In this document: positions 7,261-14,840 of the stretch, in pieces | How positions within the stretch are numbered: the first letter of the stretch is position 1 | How the letters are laid out: the number at the start of each line of letters is the position of its first letter | NCBI GenBank assembly: GCA_902793465.1 | Contig: CADBDT010000023.1 | Location: 1-43,855 of the forward strand | From: an uncultured Coriobacteriaceae bacterium | GTDB lineage: Bacteria; Actinomycetota; Coriobacteriia; Coriobacteriales; Atopobiaceae | Length of the DNA stretch: 43,855 bases | Direction: 5' to 3' | Notes under the pieces: generated by a model | Database searches by the model: none | The model's input: only the letters and a program-made list of their open reading frames with translations | Told to the model about the DNA's origin: nothing | Made by a program: the position numbers and the translations under genes

Positions 7261-9477
7261 CTACTGGTTTGCGTCCAGCGACTCGTATGCGTAGTAGCCA
7301 AGTATCTTCTGCGGGTCGTGCTTTACGCTGTCTGCGGCGGTCTTGGCGCGGACGAACCTTTCCTCGACGTCCGGCTCTTGCTGGGCGTTGCTAAACACGC
7401 CAAACCTCATGCTCACCTTGCTTGCCATGTCTTCGCTTGCAAACACGGTTTCCAAGAACCTGTTAATAAGCTGCTCGTAGTCGTGCCGATGCGGACAGTA
7501 CAGGTAAAACGTGTCGCCACCCTCCCTGCAGCCTATTCCATCGGTCTTGCGCGCAAGCTTTCGTATGCCGGCGCCCACGCAGTGCAGCACGTGGTCTCCA
7601 AACTGGCGCCCGTAGTGCTTGTTTATTGAATGCAGCTTATTGATGTCGCACACCAGCGCATCCAGCGCGTCCTCGTCGTGAATCCGGTCGAGCCGCTCGA
7701 CATAGCGGAAGAAGAAGTCCCTGTTAAGCAAGCCCGTTAGCCTGTCGCGCTCGGTATGACGTATAAGGTCACGGTCCTCCGAGAGCTCAATGCATTTGGC
7801 AATGCGGGCCTTTACGATCTCGATGTCTGGGTACGGCTTGGGAATAAAGTCCATGGCACCGATTCTCAGGCAGTCGAGCTCCGCGTCTTGGTCTACGGTA
7901 AGAAAGACTACAGGTATGGACATAAGGTCGTCGTCTATCTGCATCTCTGCAATTACCTCTCGGCCTGTCATCCTTGGCATGTACAGGTCCAGGAGCACGA
8001 GGGACACCTTGTCCTTGTGGGTGTGCAGCTTCTCTAGGGTCTCAATGCCGTCGGAGGCATATATAACGTCGTAGTCGTCCTTTAGGAGGTCGCCCAAAGC
8101 CTCGCGGTTCAAAGCAATGTCGTCGGCAACCAAGATGCACTTGCGTTCGTCGATGGCGGGAATCTGCTCGAGGGCGGTACCGTGCTCGGGAGCATCGCCC
8201 TCGCGCGAGCCGCTTTCCTTCATAAGCTTCTTAATCTTGTACATGGCCTTGTCGGCTTCTTCGAAGATAGGCAGGAACGAGGTGTGCCTCTGTGCGTCGT
8301 ATTCGGCCATGCCTGCGGCAATCGTGTTTCCGGGCTCCACTTCCGAACAATCGTCTGGCATCGCAAGGACCGCGCTCATTAGTTGCACACGCTGCTCGTA
8401 GTCTCCCTTGGTAAGGATTACCGCAAATTCGTCTCCGCCTATGCGGAACACGGGGCTATGGCTAAAGATGTTGCAGATCCTCCTGCAAGCCCTCTTTATG
8501 CAGGCGTCCCCCTCTTTGTGTCCGTATAGGTCGTTGACCTCCTTCAGTCCGTTAATGTCGCAGATCACTACCGCAAACGGTTCCTGTTCGCCCTTCTTTA
8601 TTGCGGCGTCTATTCTCTCTTCCCACTCCACATAGGCGTGCTTGTTTTTTACGCCCGTAAGCGCGTCGACAACGGCCTTCTGCCTTGCGGCGGAGAGGTT
8701 ACGCGCATACTCACGCTCTTTTCGGATCTTGGTGTTCTCGTCAAACAGGCCAACAAGAAGCACCGTCTTTCCGTCTTCCTCAATCGTTACCGCCTTGAGC
8801 ATTACGTACGTTGGCGTGCCTCCAATTACAAGGCGGTAGTTAAGCGCGAACACCCCGTCTTGCTCTATTGCGGCTAGGACGTTTTCCTTGGTAAAGCTTG
8901 AGTGGAACAACTCCTGGTCTTCGATATGGATCGTTCTTAGGCTGTTGGCGTAGGTGGACGCAAAGAAGTCTGGCCCCTGCTTGGCAATGCCAAGGCTGTC
9001 GAAGCTCGTTGTGGTGCTAAACTCCGTGTACTCGTTGGTCTGTGGGTCCGAGCGCTCTGCGGCCATGCGGTCCTTAACCTGGGTGTCTACGTTGCTTATG
9101 CCAATAACAATGTGCCTGTCGTCGCCCGGGACGCGCGTGGCCTTTAGGCTCACGTAGGTGGGAACACCGTCTATAAGCAGACGATAGTGGTAGATGCATG
9201 CGCCGTGCCTCTCCACCTCGGCAAGCAGCTTTGGCTTGGCAAGCGATTCCAGTACGCGCTCCAGGTCCTCGCTGTAAACAATGCTGGCGGCGTTCCTCTG
9301 GCACTCCCCAAAGAAGTCGGACCCGCGCCGTTCCGTTGCTTTCTGGCCGTTCTCGGTTCGCGACCCATACTCTACGTACTCTTCCGTCTCCACGTCCACG
9401 TAGTACAAGTCGAAGTAGTCCTGCGAGAGGGCGTAGACGATGCTCTCGTACACAGTGCCTGTATCCATGACGCCCAT
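7261..9477 (-). CDS. PAS-PAS-GGDEF-REC-degenerate GGDEF signalling protein
   Basis: Predicted cytosolic c-di-GMP regulator of 738 residues with no membrane segment. Two PAS-like repeats span about 15-130 and 150-255; each carries a parallel YRLxIxGxPTYVxLKA strand pair. A diguanylate cyclase domain at about 265-420 has an intact RIGGDEF (345-351) but no RxxD inhibitory site five residues before it. A receiver domain at about 446-565 has acidic pocket D452/D453, phospho-acceptor D497 and K547. A final GGDEF-like domain at about 575-730 reads GGDTF (653-657), so it is probably not a cyclase. An internal receiver between two GGDEF domains is unusual; normally REC is N-terminal. ATG 9477 has GAGGGA six bases upstream. 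No histidine kinase lies beside it. Confidence 0.92.
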   Translation of the reverse strand: MGVMDTGTVYESIVYALSQDYFDLYYVDVETEEYVEYGSRTENGQKATERRGSDFFGECQRNAASIVYSEDLERVLESLAKPKLLAEVERHGACIYHYRLLIDGVPTYVSLKATRVPGDDRHIVIGISNVDTQVKDRMAAERSDPQTNEYTEFSTTTSFDSLGIAKQGPDFFASTYANSLRTIHIEDQELFHSSFTKENVLAAIEQDGVFALNYRLVIGGTPTYVMLKAVTIEEDGKTVLLVGLFDENTKIRKEREYARNLSAARQKAVVDALTGVKNKHAYVEWEERIDAAIKKGEQEPFAVVICDINGLKEVNDLYGHKEGDACIKRACRRICNIFSHSPVFRIGGDEFAVILTKGDYEQRVQLMSAVLAMPDDCSEVEPGNTIAAGMAEYDAQRHTSFLPIFEEADKAMYKIKKLMKESGSREGDAPEHGTALEQIPAIDERKCILVADDIALNREALGDLLKDDYDVIYASDGIETLEKLHTHKDKVSLVLLDLYMPRMTGREVIAEMQIDDDLMSIPVVFLTVDQDAELDCLRIGAMDFIPKPYPDIEIVKARIAKCIELSEDRDLIRHTERDRLTGLLNRDFFFRYVERLDRIHDEDALDALVCDINKLHSINKHYGRQFGDHVLHCVGAGIRKLARKTDGIGCREGGDTFYLYCPHRHDYEQLINRFLETVFASEDMASKVSMRFGVFSNAQQEPDVEERFVRAKTAADSVKHDPQKILGYYAYESLDANQ

Positions 9478-9727
9478 GCCATCCCTCTATTCGTGTAGGC
9501 CTCTTGTCCTCACATGACCCAAAGTTCACCTTATGATAGCTGAAATGACGGTGCGCTGGGTAAGATATCGGCAGCAGATAATTAACGGGGGGTCGGCGTG
9601 CGATGCCGGCCGCTCTTTTAGCGCGTCAGGTTGGAATAGCCCGAGCCATAGTCGTCCATGGCGAGTTTAGGGTTGCCGGCGGAATCGATCTCTTTTGGGT
9701 CAAACGTATGTGTATTGACATCCAATC
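9478..9727. other. Intergenic, no gene recognised
   Basis: Upstream region of the signalling gene that begins at 9477. I see no conserved ORF, tRNA-like cloverleaf or repeat of the hairpin families here. It ends in the promoter-like sequence at 9728. Confidence 0.5.
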
Positions 9728-9758
9728 TTGACACGTGCTGGCTGCCTGTGGTTATAAT
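9728..9758 (+). promoter_or_regulatory. Near-consensus sigma-70-type promoter pointing into the small ORF
   Basis: TTGACA (9728-9733) and TATAAT (9753-9758) are both perfect matches, with a 19-base spacer that is slightly long. The start point would be near 9765. No plus-strand gene follows within 600 bases. Transcription would run into a terminator-like hairpin and then antisense to the small minus-strand ORF 9806-9991. Confidence 0.6.
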
Positions 9759-9759
9759 A

Positions 9760-9803
9760 GGCGCAGCGACATGCCCAGAGCATACCTGGGCGGCGCCGTT
9801 TTT
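9760..9803 (+). terminator. Hairpin plus T tract directly downstream of the promoter
   Basis: Stem GCCCAG/CTGGGC (9773-9778 with 9786-9791), possibly extended by GGCGC (9760-9764) with GCGCC (9793-9797), is followed by TTTTT (9799-9803). It would end a plus-strand transcript of about 40 nt, or attenuate it. On the minus strand it lies just after the stop of the small ORF. Confidence 0.5.
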
Positions 9804-9805
9804 AC

Positions 9806-9991
9806 TTATGGCCGATGGGTATTGCCCACCCTTCGGCCACTATTTTTCAAACTTTGCCGTCTTCGTGCTCGTTTCCGCATCCTGTCCCTTCGTCGCCGTT
9901 CGGCCTCCGCTTGGGCTTGGTATTGCTCCCTTGCGGTGATCCAGCAAATAACTGCCGTAATCAACTCCAAGATTCTAGTCAACAGATTCAT
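9806..9991 (-). CDS. Small hypothetical protein, hydrophobic N-terminus and Arg-rich tail
   Basis: A 61-codon frame. Its ATG (9991) has a textbook GGAGGTG site 6-7 bases upstream, which is the main support for its being real. The protein begins MNLLTRILELITAVICWITA, a short amphipathic or membrane segment. It continues with a charged helix (QAQAEAERRRRDRMRKRARR) and a basic tail. I do not recognise a family. A longer upstream ATG frame exists (to 10093) but lacks a ribosome binding site. The gene is isolated in a 900-bp gap and faces a near-consensus promoter from the other strand. A membrane-active toxin-like peptide or a small regulatory protein are both possible; neither is shown. Confidence 0.55.
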   Translation of the reverse strand: MNLLTRILELITAVICWITAREQYQAQAEAERRRRDRMRKRARRRQSLKNSGRRVGNTHRP

Positions 9992-10124
9992 GTGAACACC
10001 TCCAAACTCGAGGCGCAACCCAGCACTCCAACATGCCGCCACTTTGTTGATTGTAACAGAATATGTAAGTAAAATGACAATCAGGTTTGACATGGGATTT
10101 CATGAAGAGCCGTAGCTGTGGCGG

Positions 10125-10232
10125 GGGTGCCGTGAGGGGATACTCCCCATCGGGTACATCGCGAGCGGGGATTCTTTTGCGGTCCGGCCTATCCGCGATG
10201 TACCCGTAGGGGAATATCCCCTCACGGCACCC
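10125..10232. repeat. Intergenic long inverted repeat, family A copy 2
   Basis: Arms 10125-10163 and 10194-10232 (GGGTGCCGTGAGGGGATACT... and its complement) are nearly perfect, with the GGGGATACTCCCC and GGGGAATATCCCC mini-palindromes. The centre resembles that of copy 1 at 7113, so the whole 108-bp unit, not only the arms, is duplicated. TATTTT follows the right arm on the plus strand. Confidence 0.92.
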
Positions 10233-10311
10233 TATTTTCCGGCGTTCCACCCAATCGCATACTTCACGTCTGCGTAACGTTTGGGCGCGCTCGCAGGAAA
10301 GAGGTGGAATG

Positions 10312-10329
10312 GTTGCAAAACTATGCAAC
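10312..10329. promoter_or_regulatory. Dyad GTTGCA-N6-TGCAAC upstream of the EAL protein gene
   Basis: Perfect 6-bp half sites 10312-10317 and 10324-10329 lie 60 bases before the ATG at 10391. The AT-rich stretch downstream (ATAATATG, then ATATAAATATAAC) could contain a promoter, but no clear -35/-10 pair can be fixed. A possible operator; the regulator is unknown. Confidence 0.4.
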
Positions 10330-10390
10330 GATAATATGAATGTCTTAACATATAAATATAACAATAAAAAATAGATGGGAGTGACCAAGG

Positions 10391-13324
10391 ATGCGCCGGT
10401 CACAAATAGCCAAACTATCGAGGAGGGCGCTGGGTCTTACACTGCTTCTTGCGGCGCTCGTCATGGCAATGCCTGCCGTCGCAAGGGCGCAAGAGGCAAA
10501 TAGCAAGGTCGTGCGCGTGGGGTGGTACGAGTCGGCCTTCCATAGCACGGATCAGTTTGGCCGACGCTCGGGTTATGGCTACGAGTACCAGCAGCGCATT
10601 GCTACGTATACCGGATGGACCTACGAGTACGTGGAGGGTAGTTGGTCAGAGCTCTTCGACAAGCTTGCCGCGGGCGAGATCGACCTCCTAAGCGACGTAT
10701 CCTACACCGAGGAGCGCGCCCAAAAGATTCTGTTTTCCTCCGAGCCAATGGGTTCGGAGGGATACCACGTGTTCATATCGCCAAGCAACACGGAAATCCG
10801 GCCAGACGACTTCTCGACCTTCAACAACAAGCGGGTGGGCGTAAACAAGAACAGCATCCAAGAGCAGCTCTTTAAGGACTGGGCCCAAAAGCACGACGTG
10901 CATCCCCAAATAATGGAGCGGACAGAAAAGACGCCCGAGCTGCTGGAGATGCTTGCCAAGGGCCAGATGGACATGCTCGTTACGCTGGACACCTACGGCA
11001 ACTCGGCCGACGTGGTGCCCGTATGCAAGATAGGGCAGGCGGACTCCTTCTTTGGCATAAGCAAAAAGCGTCCCGACATAAAGCGCGAGCTGGATACGGC
11101 CATGAACCGCATCTTGGAAGAAAATCGCGACTACAACCTGCAGATGGCCGAGAAGTTTAACAGGTCGAGCGCGGTAAACAAGTTCCTGAGTGACGACGAG
11201 AAAAAGTGGTTTGCCCAGAACGGGCCCATTCGCGTGGGCTACAGGGACGACTTTCTTCCGTACTGCGACAAGGACGACGCCTCCGGTAAGCTGGTGGGTG
11301 CGCTCTCCGAATACCTGAAGCTGGCCAAGAGCGCAGAGAAGAACGAGAAGCTGGAATTCGACACGAAGGCCTTCAAGTCCACGGAAGACGCGCTCAAGGC
11401 GTTGGCAAACCACGAGATCGACTGCGTGTTCCCCGTTAACCTGAGTGCCTATGACGGAGAGCAGGTGGGGGTAATTGTTACCGACCCCTTTGTGGAGACA
11501 GAGATGTTTGCCGCGGTGCGCTCTGCAGACCACATGGGCATATCGCCAGACCGCGAGATGACGGTTGCGGTCCTAAGGGGGCATCCCAGCCACGAGACGT
11601 TTCTTAAGGACAACTTTCCCAACTGGCAAATAAAGCGATACAACAGCAAGGACGAGAGCTTTAGGGCGGTGGGCGCCGGCGAGGTGGACTGCACGCTGGT
11701 AAGCAACTATCGAATAAACCGCGTAAACGACCTTTGCACCACAAACGACCTTGCGACGCTTACCACGGGCAAGACCATGGAGATGGGGTTTGCCACGCGG
11801 CGCGAGGACGATTGCCTGTACTCCATCCTCAACAAGGTAACGCGTTGCGTTCCCGCTGCCACAATGAACTCCGCGCTAACCGATTACGGCTTTAGGGACG
11901 AAAAAGCGTCCCTTGTGGAGGCCCTTAGAGACAACTTGCCAACCGTAATTGCCACGGTTGCCGTAATTGTCGTTATCATACTGGTCCTCATACTTCGTAG
12001 CATGCGTGCGGAAGCAAAGGCGGCAGAGGGCAGCCAGATTATTTCGGAGGCCGAGCGCGACTCGCTTACCAACCTGTACAACTGGAACTTCTTCCTGGTA
12101 TATGCCAACCGACTAAGCCGCGAGCAGCCAAACAAGCATATGGATGCGGTCGTTATAAACATCGATCGCTTCCATTCCGTTAATGCGCTGCACGGACGCG
12201 AGTTTGGCGACGGCGTCCTGCGCGAGCTGGGCGGCGAGATTCAGGGGTTCCTCGACCAGACGGAAGGCATTGCGAGCCGCTTTGAGTCGGATCGCTTTGA
12301 CATCTACTGCTTGCACCGGGAGGACTGGCAGGACCAGTTTGAGCGCTTCCAGGGACATCTGGACAAGCTGTACCACAACGCCGGCATCCACCTGCGCATG
12401 GGCGTGCAGCCGTGGCAGGAGGGCATGGATCCCGTTCTCCAGTTCGACCGAGCCCGCACAGCCTGCAACAAGTTGCGCGGCAACTACAGGAGGCAGGTGG
12501 TCATATACGATGCTGCCATGGGACAGCGGGAAGAGCGGGACCAGCTGCTTCTTAACGACTTTGGGCGCGCTTTGGAAAACCGCGAGTTCGAAGTGTACTA
12601 CCAGCCCAAATACGACATTCAATCGGAGTTGCCCACGCTTACGAGCGCCGAGGCGCTCGTTCGCTGGCGCCACCCGGAGCTGGGACTCATTCCTCCCTCC
12701 GAGTTTGTCCCCCTGCTTGAGGGGAGCGGTCAAATAAGCCAGCTGGACAACTACGTATGGGCGGAGGCGGCCCGCCAGGTGGCCGCTTGGCGCGAGCGGC
12801 ACAACAAGGTTCTGCCTGTTTCGGTAAACCTCTCGCGCGTGGACGTATTCGACCCCGACCTGCCAAACATCCTGGATGCGCTCGTGGAGCAAAACGGACT
12901 CAACCCCCGAGACCTCAAGCTGGAGGTTACGGAGTCTGCATACACGGAGAACGCGAGCCAGCTCATAAAGGTAATCGAACAGCTTCGTGGCAAGGGCTAC
13001 GAGATCGAGATGGACGACTTCGGCTCGGGCTACTCCTCGCTCAACATGCTTTCCTCCATGCCAGTGGATATCCTAAAGATGGACATGGCTTTTGTGCGCA
13101 ACATAGAGTCCGACGAGCGAGACTTGCGCCTGGTAAAGCTCATCGTGGACATCGCCCGCTATCTGGACGTGCCCGTGGTGGCAGAGGGCGTGGAAACCGA
13201 GACCCAGCTGCGCTTGCTCAAGGACGCGGGTTGCAACGTGGTGCAGGGCTATTACTTCTCGCGCCCGCTGCCAGCAGCCGAGTTCGAGAAAAGCGTGTTT
13301 GGCAAGACGTCCCAAGGCGAATAG
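10391..13324 (+). CDS. Membrane sensor: tandem binding-protein domains, degenerate GGDEF, EAL phosphodiesterase
   Basis: Predicted c-di-GMP phosphodiesterase of 977 residues controlled by an extracellular ligand. A signal peptide (1-33) is followed by two SBP_bac_3-type domains (about 40-258 and 278-505), which resemble the tandem Venus-flytrap sensors of BvgS-like proteins and probably sense amino acids or similar solutes. A transmembrane helix lies at about 517-536. The GGDEF-like domain (555-710) has ESDRF at 632-636 in place of GGDEF, so it cannot be a normal cyclase. The EAL domain (715-965) looks active: EAL 754-756, DDFGSGYSS from 875, K896, E932 and QGYYFSRPLP. AAGGATG and GGGAG precede the ATG. 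The next gene, a cyclase, starts 9 bases after the stop, so the two opposing activities are co-transcribed. Confidence 0.94.
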   Translation: MRRSQIAKLSRRALGLTLLLAALVMAMPAVARAQEANSKVVRVGWYESAFHSTDQFGRRSGYGYEYQQRIATYTGWTYEYVEGSWSELFDKLAAGEIDLLSDVSYTEERAQKILFSSEPMGSEGYHVFISPSNTEIRPDDFSTFNNKRVGVNKNSIQEQLFKDWAQKHDVHPQIMERTEKTPELLEMLAKGQMDMLVTLDTYGNSADVVPVCKIGQADSFFGISKKRPDIKRELDTAMNRILEENRDYNLQMAEKFNRSSAVNKFLSDDEKKWFAQNGPIRVGYRDDFLPYCDKDDASGKLVGALSEYLKLAKSAEKNEKLEFDTKAFKSTEDALKALANHEIDCVFPVNLSAYDGEQVGVIVTDPFVETEMFAAVRSADHMGISPDREMTVAVLRGHPSHETFLKDNFPNWQIKRYNSKDESFRAVGAGEVDCTLVSNYRINRVNDLCTTNDLATLTTGKTMEMGFATRREDDCLYSILNKVTRCVPAATMNSALTDYGFRDEKASLVEALRDNLPTVIATVAVIVVIILVLILRSMRAEAKAAEGSQIISEAERDSLTNLYNWNFFLVYANRLSREQPNKHMDAVVINIDRFHSVNALHGREFGDGVLRELGGEIQGFLDQTEGIASRFESDRFDIYCLHREDWQDQFERFQGHLDKLYHNAGIHLRMGVQPWQEGMDPVLQFDRARTACNKLRGNYRRQVVIYDAAMGQREERDQLLLNDFGRALENREFEVYYQPKYDIQSELPTLTSAEALVRWRHPELGLIPPSEFVPLLEGSGQISQLDNYVWAEAARQVAAWRERHNKVLPVSVNLSRVDVFDPDLPNILDALVEQNGLNPRDLKLEVTESAYTENASQLIKVIEQLRGKGYEIEMDDFGSGYSSLNMLSSMPVDILKMDMAFVRNIESDERDLRLVKLIVDIARYLDVPVVAEGVETETQLRLLKDAGCNVVQGYYFSRPLPAAEFEKSVFGKTSQGE

Positions 13325-13333
13325 GGAACGCCC

Positions 13334-14695
13334 ATGAAGCATGACAAGGGAGCAAAGGGCGGGATTTCGCTTCGCGCCATACATGCGTGTTTGGTTGTGG
13401 TTACCGTATTGATGTCTGGGGCGGTTATCTACTCAACAATGCGCCTTGCCAACAGCTTTACGCGTGTTACCGGCGCCACAGAAGAGCACCTGGAACTCGA
13501 GGAGGCGGCGCTCGAACTCATGGAGGCGTCGGACTATCTTACCGAACGCGTGCAGCGGTTTACGGTAGACGGAAACAAGTGCTTTATGGACGAATACTTT
13601 ACCGAGGCACTCGAATCCACTCGACGCGAAAAGGCGTTGGCCAAGATGGAACAAGACCCACAGGCTCACGCGGCGCTCAAGGAGCTTAGGCGTGCGATGG
13701 ACAACTCCGTAAAGCTCATGGACAGGGAGTACTACGCCATGCGCCTTGTGGTGGAGGCCAAGGAGTACGCAAACTATCCCGAGCAATTGCGCAATGTTGA
13801 GCTTACGCAAGAGGACCAACAGCTTTCGGCTTCCGACAAGATGCACCGCGCTACCCAGATGGTTCTGGACGACGACTACTACGCGCAAAAGGAGCTCATT
13901 CGCTCCAACATGCAGCGCAGCCTGGACGAGGTGGAAAGGCACACGCGAGAGGTGGACGATGCCGAGCTCGAGGGACTGCAGCAAGAGATTGCAGGCGTTC
14001 GCATAATAGCCGTGTTCATGGTCCTCGCAATCCTGTTTTTGGTATGGCTTACGGCGCGGCTGGGAATCAACCCCGTCCTGCTTGCCGTGGACCGAATAAA
14101 GCACGACAGTCCCATCCCCGAGCTTGGGGCCAACGAGTTTCGGTATCTCGCCCGCGAGTACAACAAGATGTACGCGGCGTACCGAAGCAGCATCGAGCAC
14201 CTCAACTTTAAGGCGTGTCACGACGAGCTTACGGGCGTATACAACCGTGCCGGCTATCAGCTCTTGCTCTCGGGCATCGATCTGGGCAGCACCTACATGC
14301 TGCTATTCGACGTGGACGACTTTAAGAACATCAATGACACCTATGGTCACGAGACGGGCGACAAGGCCCTCGTAAAGCTGGCCGAGGTGCTCAAAAGCAA
14401 CTTTCGCGCAGACGACCTCGTGTGCCGCATAGGCGGAGACGAGTTCGTGGTGTTTATGGTGCACGTCGGCGACCTGCAGCACAATTTGGTTGTCTCAAAG
14501 ATTGAGCAGATAAACGAGCGGCTCAAGAAAGCAGGCGACGGGGTGCCGCTCTTTACTGTAAGCGTGGGAGTTGCGTTTGGGGCAGACGCGACGGACGCGG
14601 AACACCTCTTCGAGAATGCCGACACAGCCATGTATGAGTCCAAGAAAAACGGCAAGAGCACGTACAGCTTCTACAGCCCAGAGGCGCCCGTGTAG
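13334..14695 (+). CDS. Membrane-bound diguanylate cyclase (GGDEF)
   Basis: A 453-residue protein predicted to synthesise c-di-GMP. TM1 (about 14-36) is followed by a mostly helical, acidic periplasmic-side region (about 45-220), rich in Glu and Lys and resembling a four-helix-bundle sensor. TM2 lies at about 222-241, then a short linker and a GGDEF domain (285-450). The active site RIGGDEF is at 365-371, and an RxxD inhibitory site (R358-D361) stands exactly five residues before it, so product feedback is expected. There is no EAL domain. It follows the EAL gene by 9 bases and forms an operon with it, giving a local synthesis/degradation pair. The sensory signal is not evident. Confidence 0.93.
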   Translation: MKHDKGAKGGISLRAIHACLVVVTVLMSGAVIYSTMRLANSFTRVTGATEEHLELEEAALELMEASDYLTERVQRFTVDGNKCFMDEYFTEALESTRREKALAKMEQDPQAHAALKELRRAMDNSVKLMDREYYAMRLVVEAKEYANYPEQLRNVELTQEDQQLSASDKMHRATQMVLDDDYYAQKELIRSNMQRSLDEVERHTREVDDAELEGLQQEIAGVRIIAVFMVLAILFLVWLTARLGINPVLLAVDRIKHDSPIPELGANEFRYLAREYNKMYAAYRSSIEHLNFKACHDELTGVYNRAGYQLLLSGIDLGSTYMLLFDVDDFKNINDTYGHETGDKALVKLAEVLKSNFRADDLVCRIGGDEFVVFMVHVGDLQHNLVVSKIEQINERLKKAGDGVPLFTVSVGVAFGADATDAEHLFENADTAMYESKKNGKSTYSFYSPEAPV

Positions 14696-14840
14696 CCGCC
14701 CACAAAACACATCTACCGTACCCGCCACCCCATCCCCACCGCATTTTCCGCCCAGTTTCCGCGCGCTTGCCACCCGCTTTGTGCAACAATTGTGGGCAAG
14801 ACTCAAGGCTTAAACGAAGCGCTAAAGGGGGTGCCTGCGA

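Noticed and set aside
9992..10093. N-terminal extension of the small ORF 9806-9991
   Set aside because: No ribosome binding site before the upstream ATG, whereas the internal ATG has GGAGGTG.
7113..10232. Repeated palindromes considered as a CRISPR array
   Set aside because: Only two copies 3 kb apart with a gene between, inverted rather than direct, and no cas genes.
10688..11533. 281-codon open frame opposite the binding-domain part of the EAL gene
   Set aside because: No start site support and no recognisable domain; composition is that of a complementary-strand shadow.
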